Of a stretch of 64,000 nt of DNA, positions 11,196 to 25,306 are shown piece after piece. Both the position numbers and the translations under genes were made by a program. The notes beneath the pieces are model-generated. The model searched no databases. It was not told where the DNA came from and worked only from the letters and a program-made list of their open reading frames with translations. Source of the DNA: Marsupella aquatica (lineage: Eukaryota; Marchantiophyta); NCBI GenBank assembly GCA_973895155.1, contig OZ316893.1:10726001-10790000 (forward strand). The letters run 5' to 3'. Each line of letters starts with the position of its first letter. The stretch's first letter is position 1.

Positions 11196-12160
11196 ACCTC
11201 CTCTTCTGGGCTAATTCCCTGCCAACTGACAAGCCCGGTTGCTTCTACTTGCTGCTCTTCACTCGATCGCAGTTGTGGATTGAGGCACGCTATTTTGCTT
11301 ATATTAGTGGCCTTGATGGAGTATGGAGTCATATCTCCAGCCAAAGTTTATTTCTTTTTGTCTCGAAGAACACTTAGGAGTCTCTCGCCACCCCAATAAT
11401 GGCATACATTTATTGTGGGGAATTCAGTTCAGGGTGAGCCCCACTGATGTTGCCACAGGGAGTCAGGGACTGCACACGAGGGAGAGAGAATTAAATAGGG
11501 AGAGAGAATTAACTTCTCAATAACACTTTGAAAACTCAAGAACTCCAAATCCAAAGCAACTGTTTTCATTGCAGTAACTCTGGTAATTAAGGTTACTGGT
11601 CTCTGATGTGAATTGAGGGAGGGAGAATTAAATCATGGCTGCAAAGTGGACAACCAAGGACTAGCCTGGAAGTGCAAGGTCCCAGGTTAAATTCCCCTCC
11701 ACACACAAGGGGGGCTTTGGAGGAGGGTAGGAGGGTTTTGTGGGCATTGGATGGGAGTTGTGATTATCTCCAGCAGCATAAGTTGGTGGAGGTAAAGACA
11801 GGAGAAGACAGGGCGACAATTGTCGTCTGATTCATCGATATAGGAAGTTTCCTGTTTTTGATAAGATCAGTCTCGTGCCGGAGCTTACTTGTGCACTTCC
11901 GAAGCTTCTGTCAGCTTGTGACCCGCATCTAAAGTGACCCTTGCGCAGATTCGGGGGAAGATTGTGGGTCGGCGTTTGGAATTGGATCGCCTGAGACTCG
12001 GAGAGGCGTTGCTTCGCATGTTTGCCCGTGGCATGAAGGCTTTGGAAGGAAGTGGAAGTTCACGAGGATGCGGGAACCGGAACGCTAACGCTCACCTCAC
12101 TTTGGATAAGGCCCCCGTTGAGTTCACGTCGAGCTGATTGCTTAAGTTCTGTGAGACAAA
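11196..12160. other. Intergenic, upstream of adenylosuccinate synthetase
   Basis: No convincing gene. It holds a short direct repeat of gggagagagaatta near 11495-11513, and at 11934-12013 a segment that is duplicated downstream of the gene at 15629-15701. The 5' UTR and promoter of the adenylosuccinate synthetase gene should lie in the last few hundred bases. Confidence 0.6.
11934..12013 (+). repeat. Gene-flanking duplication, upstream copy
   Basis: This segment (cttgcgcagattcgggg ... gagaggcgttgct) is matched by 15629-15701 in the same orientation at roughly 80 percent identity with small gaps. The two copies bracket the adenylosuccinate synthetase gene. Confidence 0.75.
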
Positions 12161-14783
<2,623 letters not shown>

Positions 14784-15840
14784 TGAATTCTGACGTGGGT
14801 GCCGTGATTGGTAAAACTGATCGCCAATTGCTCAGCTCTCAATACAGAGCAGCAGAAGAGGACATTTTAGCTTGAGGCCGTTTATCTTCTAATGTTAAGA
14901 CCATAAACCTTATGTGAATCATCAGATCAGGGCGTGATTATGTACCCCACGAAGTTATGGGGGGATAGTTGTAATAGGGCCGTCGTTTGTTGGAAGCGAT
15001 GATTTTGGGCACTTGAGAATATCAGTTAAAGAGATGGTTGTCAAACCCTCGTTAAGAGTTCAGAAAATTGGTGCTAGAGAGTAAAATTTTGATACCTAGG
15101 ATTGTATTTCATGCCACAAAGGTGGCGTGTAGAGATAGCCGTCATCTGTTGATGGGGATGATTTTGAGTAATTGAGAATACTCAGTTAAATTGACGGTTT
15201 TTAAAGGCTCGTGAAGAGGTCAGAAAATTGATATTCGAGAGTAATTTTTGATACCCAGGATCATATGTGCCACCAAGATGGCGTGTACATACAGCCCGCT
15301 CATGTTCCCCCTTTGTCACACCCTCTTTCAGTCGCATGCAGTGGTTTCCTTCAAATTTTCCCGACTTTCTTAGCTTGCTGCTGTTCAAAGTCGTATATTA
15401 TCTGGTGTGTGCAAGTTATGCATGTTTGAAACTTGGGTGGAAGAACATTAAAAAAAGAATATAACAAAACGAATAAACGCTTCTCTTTGCAACGTGGAAG
15501 AAAGGTTAATTAGTCTTAACGTTTGCTGTGCGGTGCCCCAGTGGACCAAAGGTGAACCTTTGTTGAACGAGAATGTCGTGCATTCGACGTCTGGACGAAC
15601 ACAACGTTGGTGTGTGTTGCCGAGGGCAGTGACCTTTGCGCAGATTCGGGGAAGATTGTGGTAGGTGTTTGGATTTGGAAAGTTGCCGGAGAGGCGTTGC
15701 TCTCACGTGATTTCGAGAAATTAGGCTCGTATTTATCCGGTGGATGTAACCTTTTTTTATCATCAATGCAAGATCAGGCACGCTCTAGGCTTTCCGGACT
15801 TCATAGTACAGTTTATACCCCAGGCAGTTCAGTTCGCTAG
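14784..15840. other. 3' flank of adenylosuccinate synthetase with tandem duplication
   Basis: No gene is visible. About 14960-15118 and 15119-15290 are diverged tandem copies with a period near 159 bp (shared words: gatgattttg, ttgagaat, cagttaaa, tcagaaaattg, ggtggcgtgt). The copy of the gene-flanking duplication lies at 15629-15701. Confidence 0.65.
15629..15701 (+). repeat. Gene-flanking duplication, downstream copy
   Basis: Same-orientation partner of 11934-12013, sharing gcgcagattcgggg, gaagattgtgg and gagaggcgttgct. Confidence 0.75.
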
Positions 15841-17846
15841 CAAATCTTAGATCCAACATGAGAGGAAGCGCTGCGAGTTCAGGTATCTGAAACGCCAAAT
15901 GCAGTTTGGTTCGGTGCAGTTTGGTTTGAAAGAGCCGGATGTTTGACGAACTGAACATCATCCTCGTCGTCGCTCCGTGTCCTGGACTTTCTTCGCTTGA
16001 CAATAATCACTAGATTGAAGAAGACTAATGTATATAGAGCCGAAAACTAAGCTGGGATGGACGTCACCTTGTCTCTGGCAACTCCTACTGGGACAGTCAG
16101 ATCCACAGTTTACAGCTTCTGGAGCCCTCATGCGAACCTGCTAATTGTAACGAAAGCTTCAGCGGACCACAATCATTCAACCGAATTATAAGTTTTATTA
16201 TAAAACAACTCGATCTGAGTGCACGCGACAAACGAGCTCCTCAAAACGCAATTTTATTCAACGAGCAAATTTGAGAAGCTTGCACGTCTCGATGGGTAAC
16301 AAAAATAATTTGACGTCGTTCCGTTTATTCGTGCCATTACAAAATATTCCGGAGTCCAAATCAATCTCTTTCAAGTACTCAGATAGTAGACCCAGCGACC
16401 TCACTATATATGACTGATCGATTGATCGCTTCTCGCCGAAATGTGAAAAAATTGTTCTACTTTCACGTGATACTTGAGTGGATGACGTGTATTTAATTAG
16501 TTCTTCGGACATACTTCAATTATAATTTATTCTTTTCAGTGATTGTAATAGCATAACAACCACCTGGGGACTTAAGAACTTATTGGGTACATGATCATCG
16601 TCGGTCTGATATCATGCATTCGTTTGTTTTCTTTCGATTGTCCTTGGATGTGGCCATTTTTGAAATGCGCCAGTGACGGCCTTGCAGCGGAGGGCCTTTG
16701 TCATGTACAGGATATCCGTTCTAATGCCTAGGTGGTCTCCATAGCTCCAGTTGGACTAGGGAAGAAGTTTCTATTTACACTCGAGCTCGGAAGCTAGAGT
16801 CATCAGAAGCTTGGAACAGTAAAGTACCATCAAAATTGATACTCCAAAAATTTCATGCGAATAACGTGCTTTGAACAAGTTGGCCATAACAAAATCGACT
16901 ATTCCAAGTTCTTGTGCTTATTGGCGTTATTCAATGAGGTCATATAAGTTAGCTCTCGTCTTCGAAATAAAGCTCTCTTGTTCAAAATAGATTTTCAATA
17001 TTGCTCTGAAGTCTAGCTAGGCTAACAAATTGGAAAAGAAAAGAACGAAGCTACAGTGAACAAACGGTGCTGCAACGGGACGCTCAACCGACTCTGAATC
17101 GAGCCGACGCTTAAAGTGCGTTCGATTAACCGTTTCAAAGCATTGCTCACCAGTTGGACAATTTTGAACTTGACGCGAGGATTGGCGACCACGTATCGGT
17201 CCTCTTTCAATTTCCCGAAAACTTTTGAAAGGAGAACGGCAGCCATTGAACGAACAAACTACAGAATTTCACACCTGCAAGCCAGGCGAGGCCTTCGAAG
17301 ACTTACCCGTTCTGACTATTTATCAATGTCGAGTGAACCGAATGCTCCCACACCCCGCACACAAGCCACACAACTAGTGTTGCAGCGAGATCGACGTGGC
17401 CCGCGACTTGGTTGGTAAAACTGAATTGAACACGCGCGCTTGCCATTGCCGAAGTTGACGCACTCTGGATTGCTCATCTGGTGATATCAGCAGCTCTATC
17501 GAGCTTCATCGATCGGTACCATCTTACCTTTTCATTAATTGCTGTTCTTCGTTCTCACTGTAAATCACGCATGCATGTACACAATCAGTTTCCGCGAATG
17601 CAATGGCTCTCTCGTGTTTGGTTCCATCTATCTCAGTCTGGCGTTGATGACTTAGTAATTATGGTGGTAGTGACATAATGTTCAGCAACTCCTTTAGCTC
17701 AGGTTCAGATTCGTGAAACTTTTCTATTATGTCAATTTAATTGTTAATTAAAACAGCGAGACTAGCATCATTCGCTGCTCTAAGATCGCTCGTTACTGTC
17801 AATCCCTTACAGCAAATTGCAATCTGGAACCTGCGATACCTTTCCA
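15841..17846. other. Intergenic, upstream of the LPR-type oxidase
   Basis: I find no supported gene, RNA or transposon here. Open frames are short and lack family resemblance. The promoter of the downstream oxidase gene is expected in the right part. Confidence 0.55.
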
Positions 17847-20353
17847 ATGACGAAGCACGACATGTTTGGGTTACGGGGAGCGTCGAGCTTGCTGCTCGTG
17901 GGACTCTTAGTGACAGTCCTCCACTTTGCTGGCAGTAAACTGAACCGATCGAGGGACTTAGCACTAGAGGCAGAAAGAACATCAGTGGCAGTGTCAGCAG
18001 TTTCCAATGCCACGAACACATCAGAGCCGGTATTAGTAAGAGGATCGGTGTGCTTTCGTGACATCCCGTCTCCAGTCTTGGAGAAGTTCGTGGATCCTCT
18101 CCCAACTCTTCCGTATGTGAACGTCTCAGATGGCCAACTGCACACAATGAAAGCATACAAAACCACGCAGGTCAGCCGAATATTCCGCCGTGACCTCGAC
18201 ATTTGTCCTTGCAATTCCGTTCCGCTGTATTGAATACTCTCGCATCGATTAGTTCTCCGCGCCTGCATCTTGCATTTCGATTGGATATGTCCGTCTGATG
18301 TACGTGGGTACGATCGGCTCTGATCGATCAGATAGATAACACTACCAATAGCTAGGGCTGATAGAGTTTGGGAGACACATAACTGGTTAATTATATCTAG
18401 TAACGAGTTCATAGTCAATTTGTACCGAAAGAATTTCAGTTCTCTATTCCGAATATCCCCCTAAACTATGTAGGTATAGTAGCCGGATTCAACAACCGGC
18501 CGGATCCCCAGACTCTCTTACGAGTGATATGCTTCTTCGATATGTCTATAGTTCAAGCTTCGAGCTGATCAATACAGCTCGAACCGTCTGACTTTCCTTA
18601 CGATGGATTAGTCATAGGCTCATCGGGTACCATTTCCACCTATCTATACTTGGTCACCGTACCTCGATCATGCTGTACCTCAAGCTTAGCTTGTCAGATG
18701 CTTTTATGCTAACATCTAATGTCCTAATCATGCTGTTTCATCATGTTTGCGGAGCAGACTTTCCATCGAGATCTTCCACCGACAACCGTGTATGCTTTTG
18801 GAACCACAAGGAGCACGGCACGAGTACCAGGACCAGCGTTGATAGCACAACGAAACGTACCAACGTACATCAGGTGGACAAATCTAATCGAAGATGATGA
18901 CCACATTCTTCCTGTAGACAGTTCTCTGAGAAAAGCCAATCCAGCAAGCGGAGGAGTTCCGATCGTGCCGCACCTTCATGGAATGGAGACGGAAAGCCAA
19001 TACGATGGCCATCCCGAGGCATGGTTTACCAGCCAAGGAGACAAAGGGCCAACATACGTCACACAGGATTACATCTATCCCAATACTGTGCTGCCGGCTT
19101 TGATGTGGTACCATGATCACACAATTGGAGTCACCCGGGTGAATAATGCTGCTGGACTTGCGGGACCTTACATCGTCCGTGGAAGTGCCGGAGATGAGCC
19201 CGTGGGGTTGCCAAACGGGGAACGAGAAATCATACTGTTCCTTCAGGATAAGGCGTTTTTTGAGGATGGATCGATCAATTACCCGGCCGTAGGCGACGAG
19301 GTCAACTCTCATCCCCGTTGGTGCCCCGGATACTTTGGTGACACCATTGTGGTGAACGGGAAGATTTGGCCATTTCTCGACGTTCTTCCGTGCAGGTATC
19401 GGCTGAGAATCCTAAATGCGGCCAGCGACCGCTACTTCCATCTCTCGCTGGACAAAGAGAACATGACATTCGTCAAGATCGGGACGGATGGAGGATATCT
19501 CGCAGCTCCAGTGATTCTCGATGTGATCCTTCTGGCTCCCGCTGAAAGGGTAGATTGCATTGTGGACTTCGGAGGGCTGCAGAACGGCACCACAATTGTT
19601 CTCAAGAACTCTGCACGAACCCCTTACCCAGGTGGACCAGGACTTCCTCCATTCGACCCTGCGTCAGGTGCGGCTTCGGTGATGCAATTCCGGGTGGGGA
19701 CAACTTGGCCTGCTGATTGGAGCACGGTACCGACCTCGTTGCGGAACGATGTGGGGGGAAACAGCACATTGTTTTCACCTCCGGTTGGCAATGACGTACG
19801 TATTCGGCGATTTGCGCTCTCTGAAAAGATTAGCAGCACTGGGAAAACTACGGAACTGTTGCTTGCAAATCGAACATGGGACGATCCTGCCACAGAGCTT
19901 GTACCGTTGACGAGCACTGAGATGTGGGAGTTCCTCGGCCTAACTCCGCATATCGATCATCCGATTCATATACACCTTGTCAAGTTCCGACTGGTGTCCG
20001 TTCAGCCACTGAACGTGACCAGGTACAATGATGAGAGTTGCGATATTCAGAAGAGTTATGGTCATCCCGACAGTTGCTTTCTGAACATTTCGAGAGGGCC
20101 CAATCCTCAGGAGATGGGCAGCAAAGACACAATTTCGGTAGGTACAGGCTCGGTTACTCGAATACTGATTAAGTTCACCTCCCAGAATGGAGACTCTTTT
20201 CCATTCGATCCGACAACCGAGCCCGGCTACCTCTGGCATTGTCATCTTCTGAGTCACGAGGACAATTCCATGATGAGGCCACTGCTGGTTAAAAGCTACG
20301 ATTACTTACCAGATACTAATGCTAACAGCGATACAACGGGCTTTCGTAGGTAG
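17847..20353 (+). CDS. LPR1-like: LPR-type multicopper oxidase (ferroxidase)
   Basis: Plant LPR proteins are secretory multicopper ferroxidases that oxidise Fe(II) and, in Arabidopsis roots, set iron-dependent growth responses to low phosphate. Two exons are proposed, 17847-18170 and 18758-20353 (phase 0, GT/AG), giving 639 residues. A hydrophobic stretch (ASSLLLVGLLVTVLHFA) at residues 10-26 is a signal peptide or anchor. The family signature FHRDLPPTT, with AFGTTRSTARVPGP, starts exon 2. Copper ligands are visible in order: HLHG (about residue 180), WYHDH (about 225), HPIHIH (about 509) and HCHLLSHEDNSMM (about 602). All four His clusters are intact. This family resembles bacterial CotA-type oxidases and is considered an ancient bacterial acquisition in streptophytes. 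The ATG at 17847 is chosen because no earlier in-frame ATG exists; the ATG at 17862 would also keep the signal segment. Confidence 0.92.
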
Positions 20354-22568
20354 CCTTCGTATGTAAGCAAGGCTCGTAGTAGCTAGCTTGTACAAAGCCT
20401 TAGTTAAATGAAAATGAGTTTGTTTCGTTGCATTGTGTAGCATGCCTGTCTAGCTAGATACCGGGACAGGGATATTAAGGATTTTGCACATAGTATATAC
20501 TCGGACTGGCTATATTCCTGTTCTATTGTACGATTTGCTTTGTTTAGATACTGTATCTTGTAGTTAGTAAAGTAGAAAACCCAGGCGTTAGCTGTGTACA
20601 TGAGTACAATCTAGCTATCTAGTTGACTGTTCACTACTACTTTGCGTAGTGCTACGACCGGATATGGCCCCGATTCATTCGAAGCAAGCTTCGTCTCTCC
20701 AGCCGCGTTACCGTAGCTACTGGATAAATATGCTTTGGTTCTAGATCGATATTACGGCGCAGGCACGTCTATAATAAAATCAAGTACTTTTGACAGTGCC
20801 ACATTGGCAAATAAAGCCAATTGGATTCCTCAAAGCAACTTACAGGAGAGTCGCTTCGTTCATAAAAAGGCACTTGTATAATGGATTCCTACCGAATCGG
20901 AGGGTGTAGATATATTTGCGATCCTGAAAGTTCCAACCGGCATGATCGATGCAAGGTACACTCTGCTTGCACGGACTGAAGGGAAGGGGATATATGGAGT
21001 CGTGCTCGGTGATCTTACAGTTTTGTTGAATGGAAATGGAAGCTTTTCAACAGGCCAGTGAGCTCAATACCCTCGTAACTAAGAAGATGGGTGCAATGCC
21101 TACTTATATCTTTGCTGCCGATCTACCGAGGATTGGACCCTTCCCATGGAAAAACGAGATGGTAGCTAGCAGCTACTCCCAAGCCATTTGCCTGCAAAAG
21201 AGGAAGAGTCAAAGATCGCTCATAAATTAAAAGTGTAGAATGCTCACATACAATCAATGAATCATTAATTCGACACTCATACCAGGTTGGCCTTCAGGAC
21301 GAGCGCCCCTTCTCAGGAATTAATGTGATCATCTTGAGGCAACTAGACTAAGCTGAAGCCGGGATGGGCCTCCACGTTTGCCAAATGGCTCAGATAGACT
21401 TTCGGAAAGAGGATGGTTCTGAGCCAAACCCTCTTCCTAATAAGATGATACATATTTGTTTTGTTTAGCTCACATGATACCCTTCATGATACATGTTTCA
21501 CGAAAGATTGCAATGTGATAGAAAACACCGATAGAGTCGTCTTTTAAATTTAGTAACTTTCTCAATTTTGATGAAAGTGAGCTGTATTAGGCTAGTTAGA
21601 TAAGGCCACTTACAACAGCAGACTATGCGTCATGTGAAGGAAGAAAGTAAAGGTTAAAATTGGTGATAAAAAGACTTAGTCAGCTTGGGTGGGTTGGCTT
21701 ACCATAAAGTTGAGGTATCATTTCAGTTTATCGCCCAAATTACAACTGTTTGTGCTCAAATTTTAGTCACAAATTTCCCTTGGTTTTCTCTATCTCCCAT
21801 CAAAATTTCTCCTCATTTGGTTGAGTAGGAGTAAAAGGGAAATTGCACTTTTTCTTCTTTTGTTTTTGCTGGCCCTCTGGGCTTTCCTTCAAACAAACCA
21901 AAAAACCAAAAAAAAACCGGGAAATTGCACTTTTGGCTTGATTTTGGCTTCTTTGACTTAGTCAGCCTTGAGTTACTGACCCATATATATATAATTGCTT
22001 TTTATCAATGTGCAACCCACAGCTAGTATAACTTTTACACACGTTACAACTCCTGCACATGTTACCAACTCGCATGCATTACACAAGTGAGTTGGTGCAT
22101 AAATTCTCATTATTCTCACAAATTCTCATTATGCACCAAACCACTTTCCATGATTCTCACCATTGATCAAAATTTTAATTTGCAACAGTCTCTAATTGGA
22201 CCCGTAAAGAACACAAACTCAGAACAGTGAGCTGGGTGAGAAAATTTAGGTTCCATAGGAAGGGGGTGGTGTACTGCATTGTCATACTGGTTTTGACCTT
22301 AAAAATAAATAATTATTAAAGTATTGGATCTGGATGTAACTGAGAATATTCTGAGCATCTTGATATAAACAGTCATTGTTTGGCGTATACATGCATTAGT
22401 GTTAAAATAAGACGGAAAAACAGGATATTTTGGTGTTGTGTTATTTCCTGGAATAAAAACAATTTTTTGGCGCAAAGTGGGCTGGTACTACAGTACTATA
22501 TATGAGAAAAGGTTTTGTAGTCCTTGGCAGCAATTAAACTGTAACTCCTGGTACAAGAGCCTCCTAAG
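20354..22568. other. Intergenic between oxidase gene and Harbinger element
   Basis: It contains the oxidase 3' UTR at the left. One open stretch at about 20880-21049 (WIPTESEGVDIF ... GNGSFSTGQ, then stop) reads like an exon fragment but matches no family I recognise and has no start. A short hairpin lies at 22092-22142 (tggtgcataa / ttatgcacca). Nothing else is supported. Confidence 0.5.
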
Positions 22569-22584
22569 AGCATCCGCACCGGTT
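22569..22584. repeat. Harbinger left terminal inverted repeat
   Basis: GAGCATCCGCACCGGT, preceded by the TAA target duplication. It is a perfect inverse of 26671-26686. Confidence 0.93.
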
Positions 22585-22901
22585 TCGCGGCCCGGGGCTG
22601 CCAAAGGGAAAACGCCTGCCACCATTTGGAAGCCGGCATCCCAATATGGTTCGGATGCATGATAGGCGTTGCACCCGTGCCTTGTAAACCAGCACCTGCA
22701 AATGGGTTAACCTGCGTTCGAACCTCAGCAACTCAGGTTCGAACACCGTCCACCACACGGGAGTGCAGTGTTTCGACCAAGAGAATGCAAAAACACGGGG
22801 AATCAAGAATGGACGTTTGTCATGCCGAAACTCCATAGCCTGCGCCCGCGAAGCTTTGTTGCAACAAAAGAACTCTGACCAATTTCATCCAATATTTTGT
22901 G

Positions 22902-24206
22902 ATGGATCGCCTTGAAGCATGGAGGTTGAATTTGCGATTGCAGATTGAAGCTGAGCAGGATTTCTGGGAGAAGGCTATACTGACCGGTCCCTTGTCGCTC
23001 CAAGGGCTTGGTACAATTCAGCAGAAAGAGCGCAAACGAGGTGGTGGATCAGTGCCTGGCAAGAGACCCAACAAAGATCGGAAGAGAGAGAGGGGACATC
23101 AAGTAATTTGGGATGATTACTTTGCAGAGCCCTGTACGTATGACAATAGGGACTTTCGACGTAGGTTTAGGATGACACGAAGACTATTCCACAAAATTCA
23201 CCAAGCGATTTGTGCACATGACAGCTTCTTCCAACAGAGGCGAGATGCTGCCAACAAAATAGGGTTATCTGGTCTCCAGAAAATCACTGCAGCTCTCCGG
23301 CAATTGGCATTTGGAATTGGTGCAGATGCAACAGACGAGTATTGTAGGCTTGGAGAATCTACAGCTAGGAAGTCATTGTATAGGTTTTGTTTGGCAATTC
23401 GACAATTGTATGAGGAGAAGTACCTGAGGAAGCCAAATAGGAGTGACTTCCTGCGCTTGTTGGCTGTGAACGAGAGTAGAGGATTCCCCGGAATGTTTGC
23501 TTCGCTAGACTGCATGCACTACGAGTGGAAAAATTGCCCTGTGGCTTGGCAGGGGCAATTCACAGACAAAGATGGCAACAAATCAATAGTTCTAGAGGCA
23601 ATTGCAGATCAAGAGCTCTGGATTTGGCATGCATTCTTTGGCTTGCTTGGTGGGAACAATGACTTAAATGTATTGGACCGATCTCCTCTGGTGAATGACA
23701 TGTTGCACCAGCACTATGAGCAACTCAACTACAACATTAATGGCACACTGTACAAGAGAGCCTACCTCTTGGTTGATGGCATTTATCCCAAGTGGTCTTG
23801 TTTTGTCACGACTTTTCACAAGCCCCAATCACAGAAGAAGCGTTTTTTTGCCAAGTGCCAAGAGGCTGCCAGAAAAGATGTGGAGAGAGCCTTTGGGGTT
23901 TTGCAAGCTAGATGGGGAATTGTGAAACAACCAGCAAGATCTTGGCATCTCGAGCGAGTGCATACAATTCTGATGGCCTGCATTGTCCTTCACAACATGA
24001 TCATTGAGGATGAGCGAGGGGAGGAACATGAAGATTTTAGAATTGAGGCTGGTCCTTTATTAGCAGTGCAGAGAGGAAGAATGCCATGGAGGGACTACCT
24101 AGCTGCCACAAGAGAGCTCGAGAATGCAAGCAGTTGGAATGCCCTACGAAATGACTTAATGGAACATCTATGGAAGCAGAAGGGTGACATTGGATTAGAG
24201 GAGTAG
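22902..24206 (+). CDS. Harbinger transposase (DDE_Tnp4-like nuclease)
   Basis: A single open frame of 434 residues with no intron needed. After a basic N-terminal region (KERKRGGGSVPGKRPNKDRK) comes the conserved block YDNRDFRRRFRMTRRLFHKI. The catalytic triad sits in typical contexts: first Asp in FASLDCMHYEWKNCP (about residue 200), second Asp in YLLVDGIYPKW (about residue 289), and Glu in KDVERAFGVLQARWGI (about residue 327). The helix LMACIVLHNMIIEDE follows. This is the ORF2 type of PIF/Harbinger elements, which cuts and pastes at TAA-like sites with the Myb-like partner. The ATG at 22902 is used. Confidence 0.93.
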   Translation: MDRLEAWRLNLRLQIEAEQDFWEKAILTGPLSLQGLGTIQQKERKRGGGSVPGKRPNKDRKRERGHQVIWDDYFAEPCTYDNRDFRRRFRMTRRLFHKIHQAICAHDSFFQQRRDAANKIGLSGLQKITAALRQLAFGIGADATDEYCRLGESTARKSLYRFCLAIRQLYEEKYLRKPNRSDFLRLLAVNESRGFPGMFASLDCMHYEWKNCPVAWQGQFTDKDGNKSIVLEAIADQELWIWHAFFGLLGGNNDLNVLDRSPLVNDMLHQHYEQLNYNINGTLYKRAYLLVDGIYPKWSCFVTTFHKPQSQKKRFFAKCQEAARKDVERAFGVLQARWGIVKQPARSWHLERVHTILMACIVLHNMIIEDERGEEHEDFRIEAGPLLAVQRGRMPWRDYLAATRELENASSWNALRNDLMEHLWKQKGDIGLEE

Positions 24207-25306
24207 TGTAGAAATATTGTAGGACTGTACATTCAGAATATGTGATCATGAGATGTGCAATAAAGTGCCTGCATTTTATTTCAGTTTTGTGTATACAAAA
24301 TTGAGACGTCTGAACTATGTAGACTGAAAATGTTTCAGAGTCTAAATGCTACCCTGTGAGATGAAGGTGTTCAAAACTCATAATGTGAATGACACTTCAT
24401 TCACTCGTACTCCACAGCTTGCTACGCCAAACTCCATTCGCTCATCATACAAAGCAGACCTGTGCAGCACACAGAGTACGTGCAACATAAGCCCACAACA
24501 TACTCTGTCAATTTTTGATAGACAACAAACATAATTAAAACTGAGCCTGCATACGAACCTTTTGCTCAAGGTAGTGTCGAACTTATTTATCGTCTTCCTC
24601 ATTGTCCCCTGAGTCCTCCATGCTGCGAAGAAGCTCTTGTTCAAACGAATTGGCTGCCCACTCGTTCAAGACAAAATGAACTCTAGGGGTTTGTTGTCTC
24701 TTCTGCTGTGGGGCCTTCTCTTTTGCAATTGGACTTCTCCTGACTACGGGCTTAGCTATGGAGGGGCATGGCTTTGAATGAGCAGTGGAGCTTTCAGAGC
24801 TTGAGATTGACATCTTTCCTTGATGACCGAGTCGGTAGTTCTCCCAGCCCCGAAAAACAACGAGTCCACGGTTGCACAACAGAAAAGCTCAAGCTTAAAA
24901 AAGGTGACCACGAAAATGCAATGGCGAGCTCCCACAAGTTTGCACAACAAGAAGAGGAAAAGCTCCAGGCCCAACGACTTTCACTGTACATGATCAAGGG
25001 TCGCCATCAGATCACACAAATTGCAGGAGCATTCACATGAGCTCACAAGTCTGTACATACAGAGGTCTGTACCATGGGAGACAAGACCATAAATAATTCC
25101 CTGACGTTGCAGTACCAAGAGGACCTTGTACAGAGCGTGACTGTGAGCTTCGTGAAATACAGGCTTCATAATTTTGGACTAGTCCCACACACAAAGTCAG
25201 ATATGAATGAACATAACTAGGGCCACTTTATTAACATTTGGAATTTTCAAGAGTACATACGCATCTAAGATTGTGACAAAAAAATACTACATCCAATATT
25301 ATGTCA
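24207..25306 (-). CDS. Small third ORF between Harbinger genes (24583-24813 coding)
   Basis: Between the stops of the transposase and the Myb-like gene lies about 1.1 kb. On the minus strand an open frame from the ATG at 24813 to the stop at 24583 (76 residues; MSISSSESS at the start, acidic SGDNEEDDK at the end) is the only coding candidate. It is on the same strand as, and 3' of, the Myb-like gene, so it could be an alternative last exon of that gene rather than a separate protein. I recognise no domain. Lower confidence applies to its being expressed at all. Confidence 0.3.

Noticed and set aside
11934-12137. Upstream reading frame controlling adenylosuccinate synthetase
   Set aside because: The frame does not begin with ATG, so there is no real uORF; its sequence is part of the gene-flanking duplication.
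17116-17418. 100-codon Arg/Thr-rich frame upstream of the LPR-type gene
   Set aside because: No family resemblance, low-complexity composition, likely chance.
17847-20353. Bacterial contamination or recent transfer of the multicopper oxidase
   Set aside because: It has a GT/AG intron, lies among plant genes and carries the plant LPR signature.
22716-22744. tRNA B-box-like words (GTTCGAAC) suggesting a tRNA gene or SINE
   Set aside because: They form a simple inverted pair inside the Harbinger element, with no A box, acceptor stem or poly-A/T tail.
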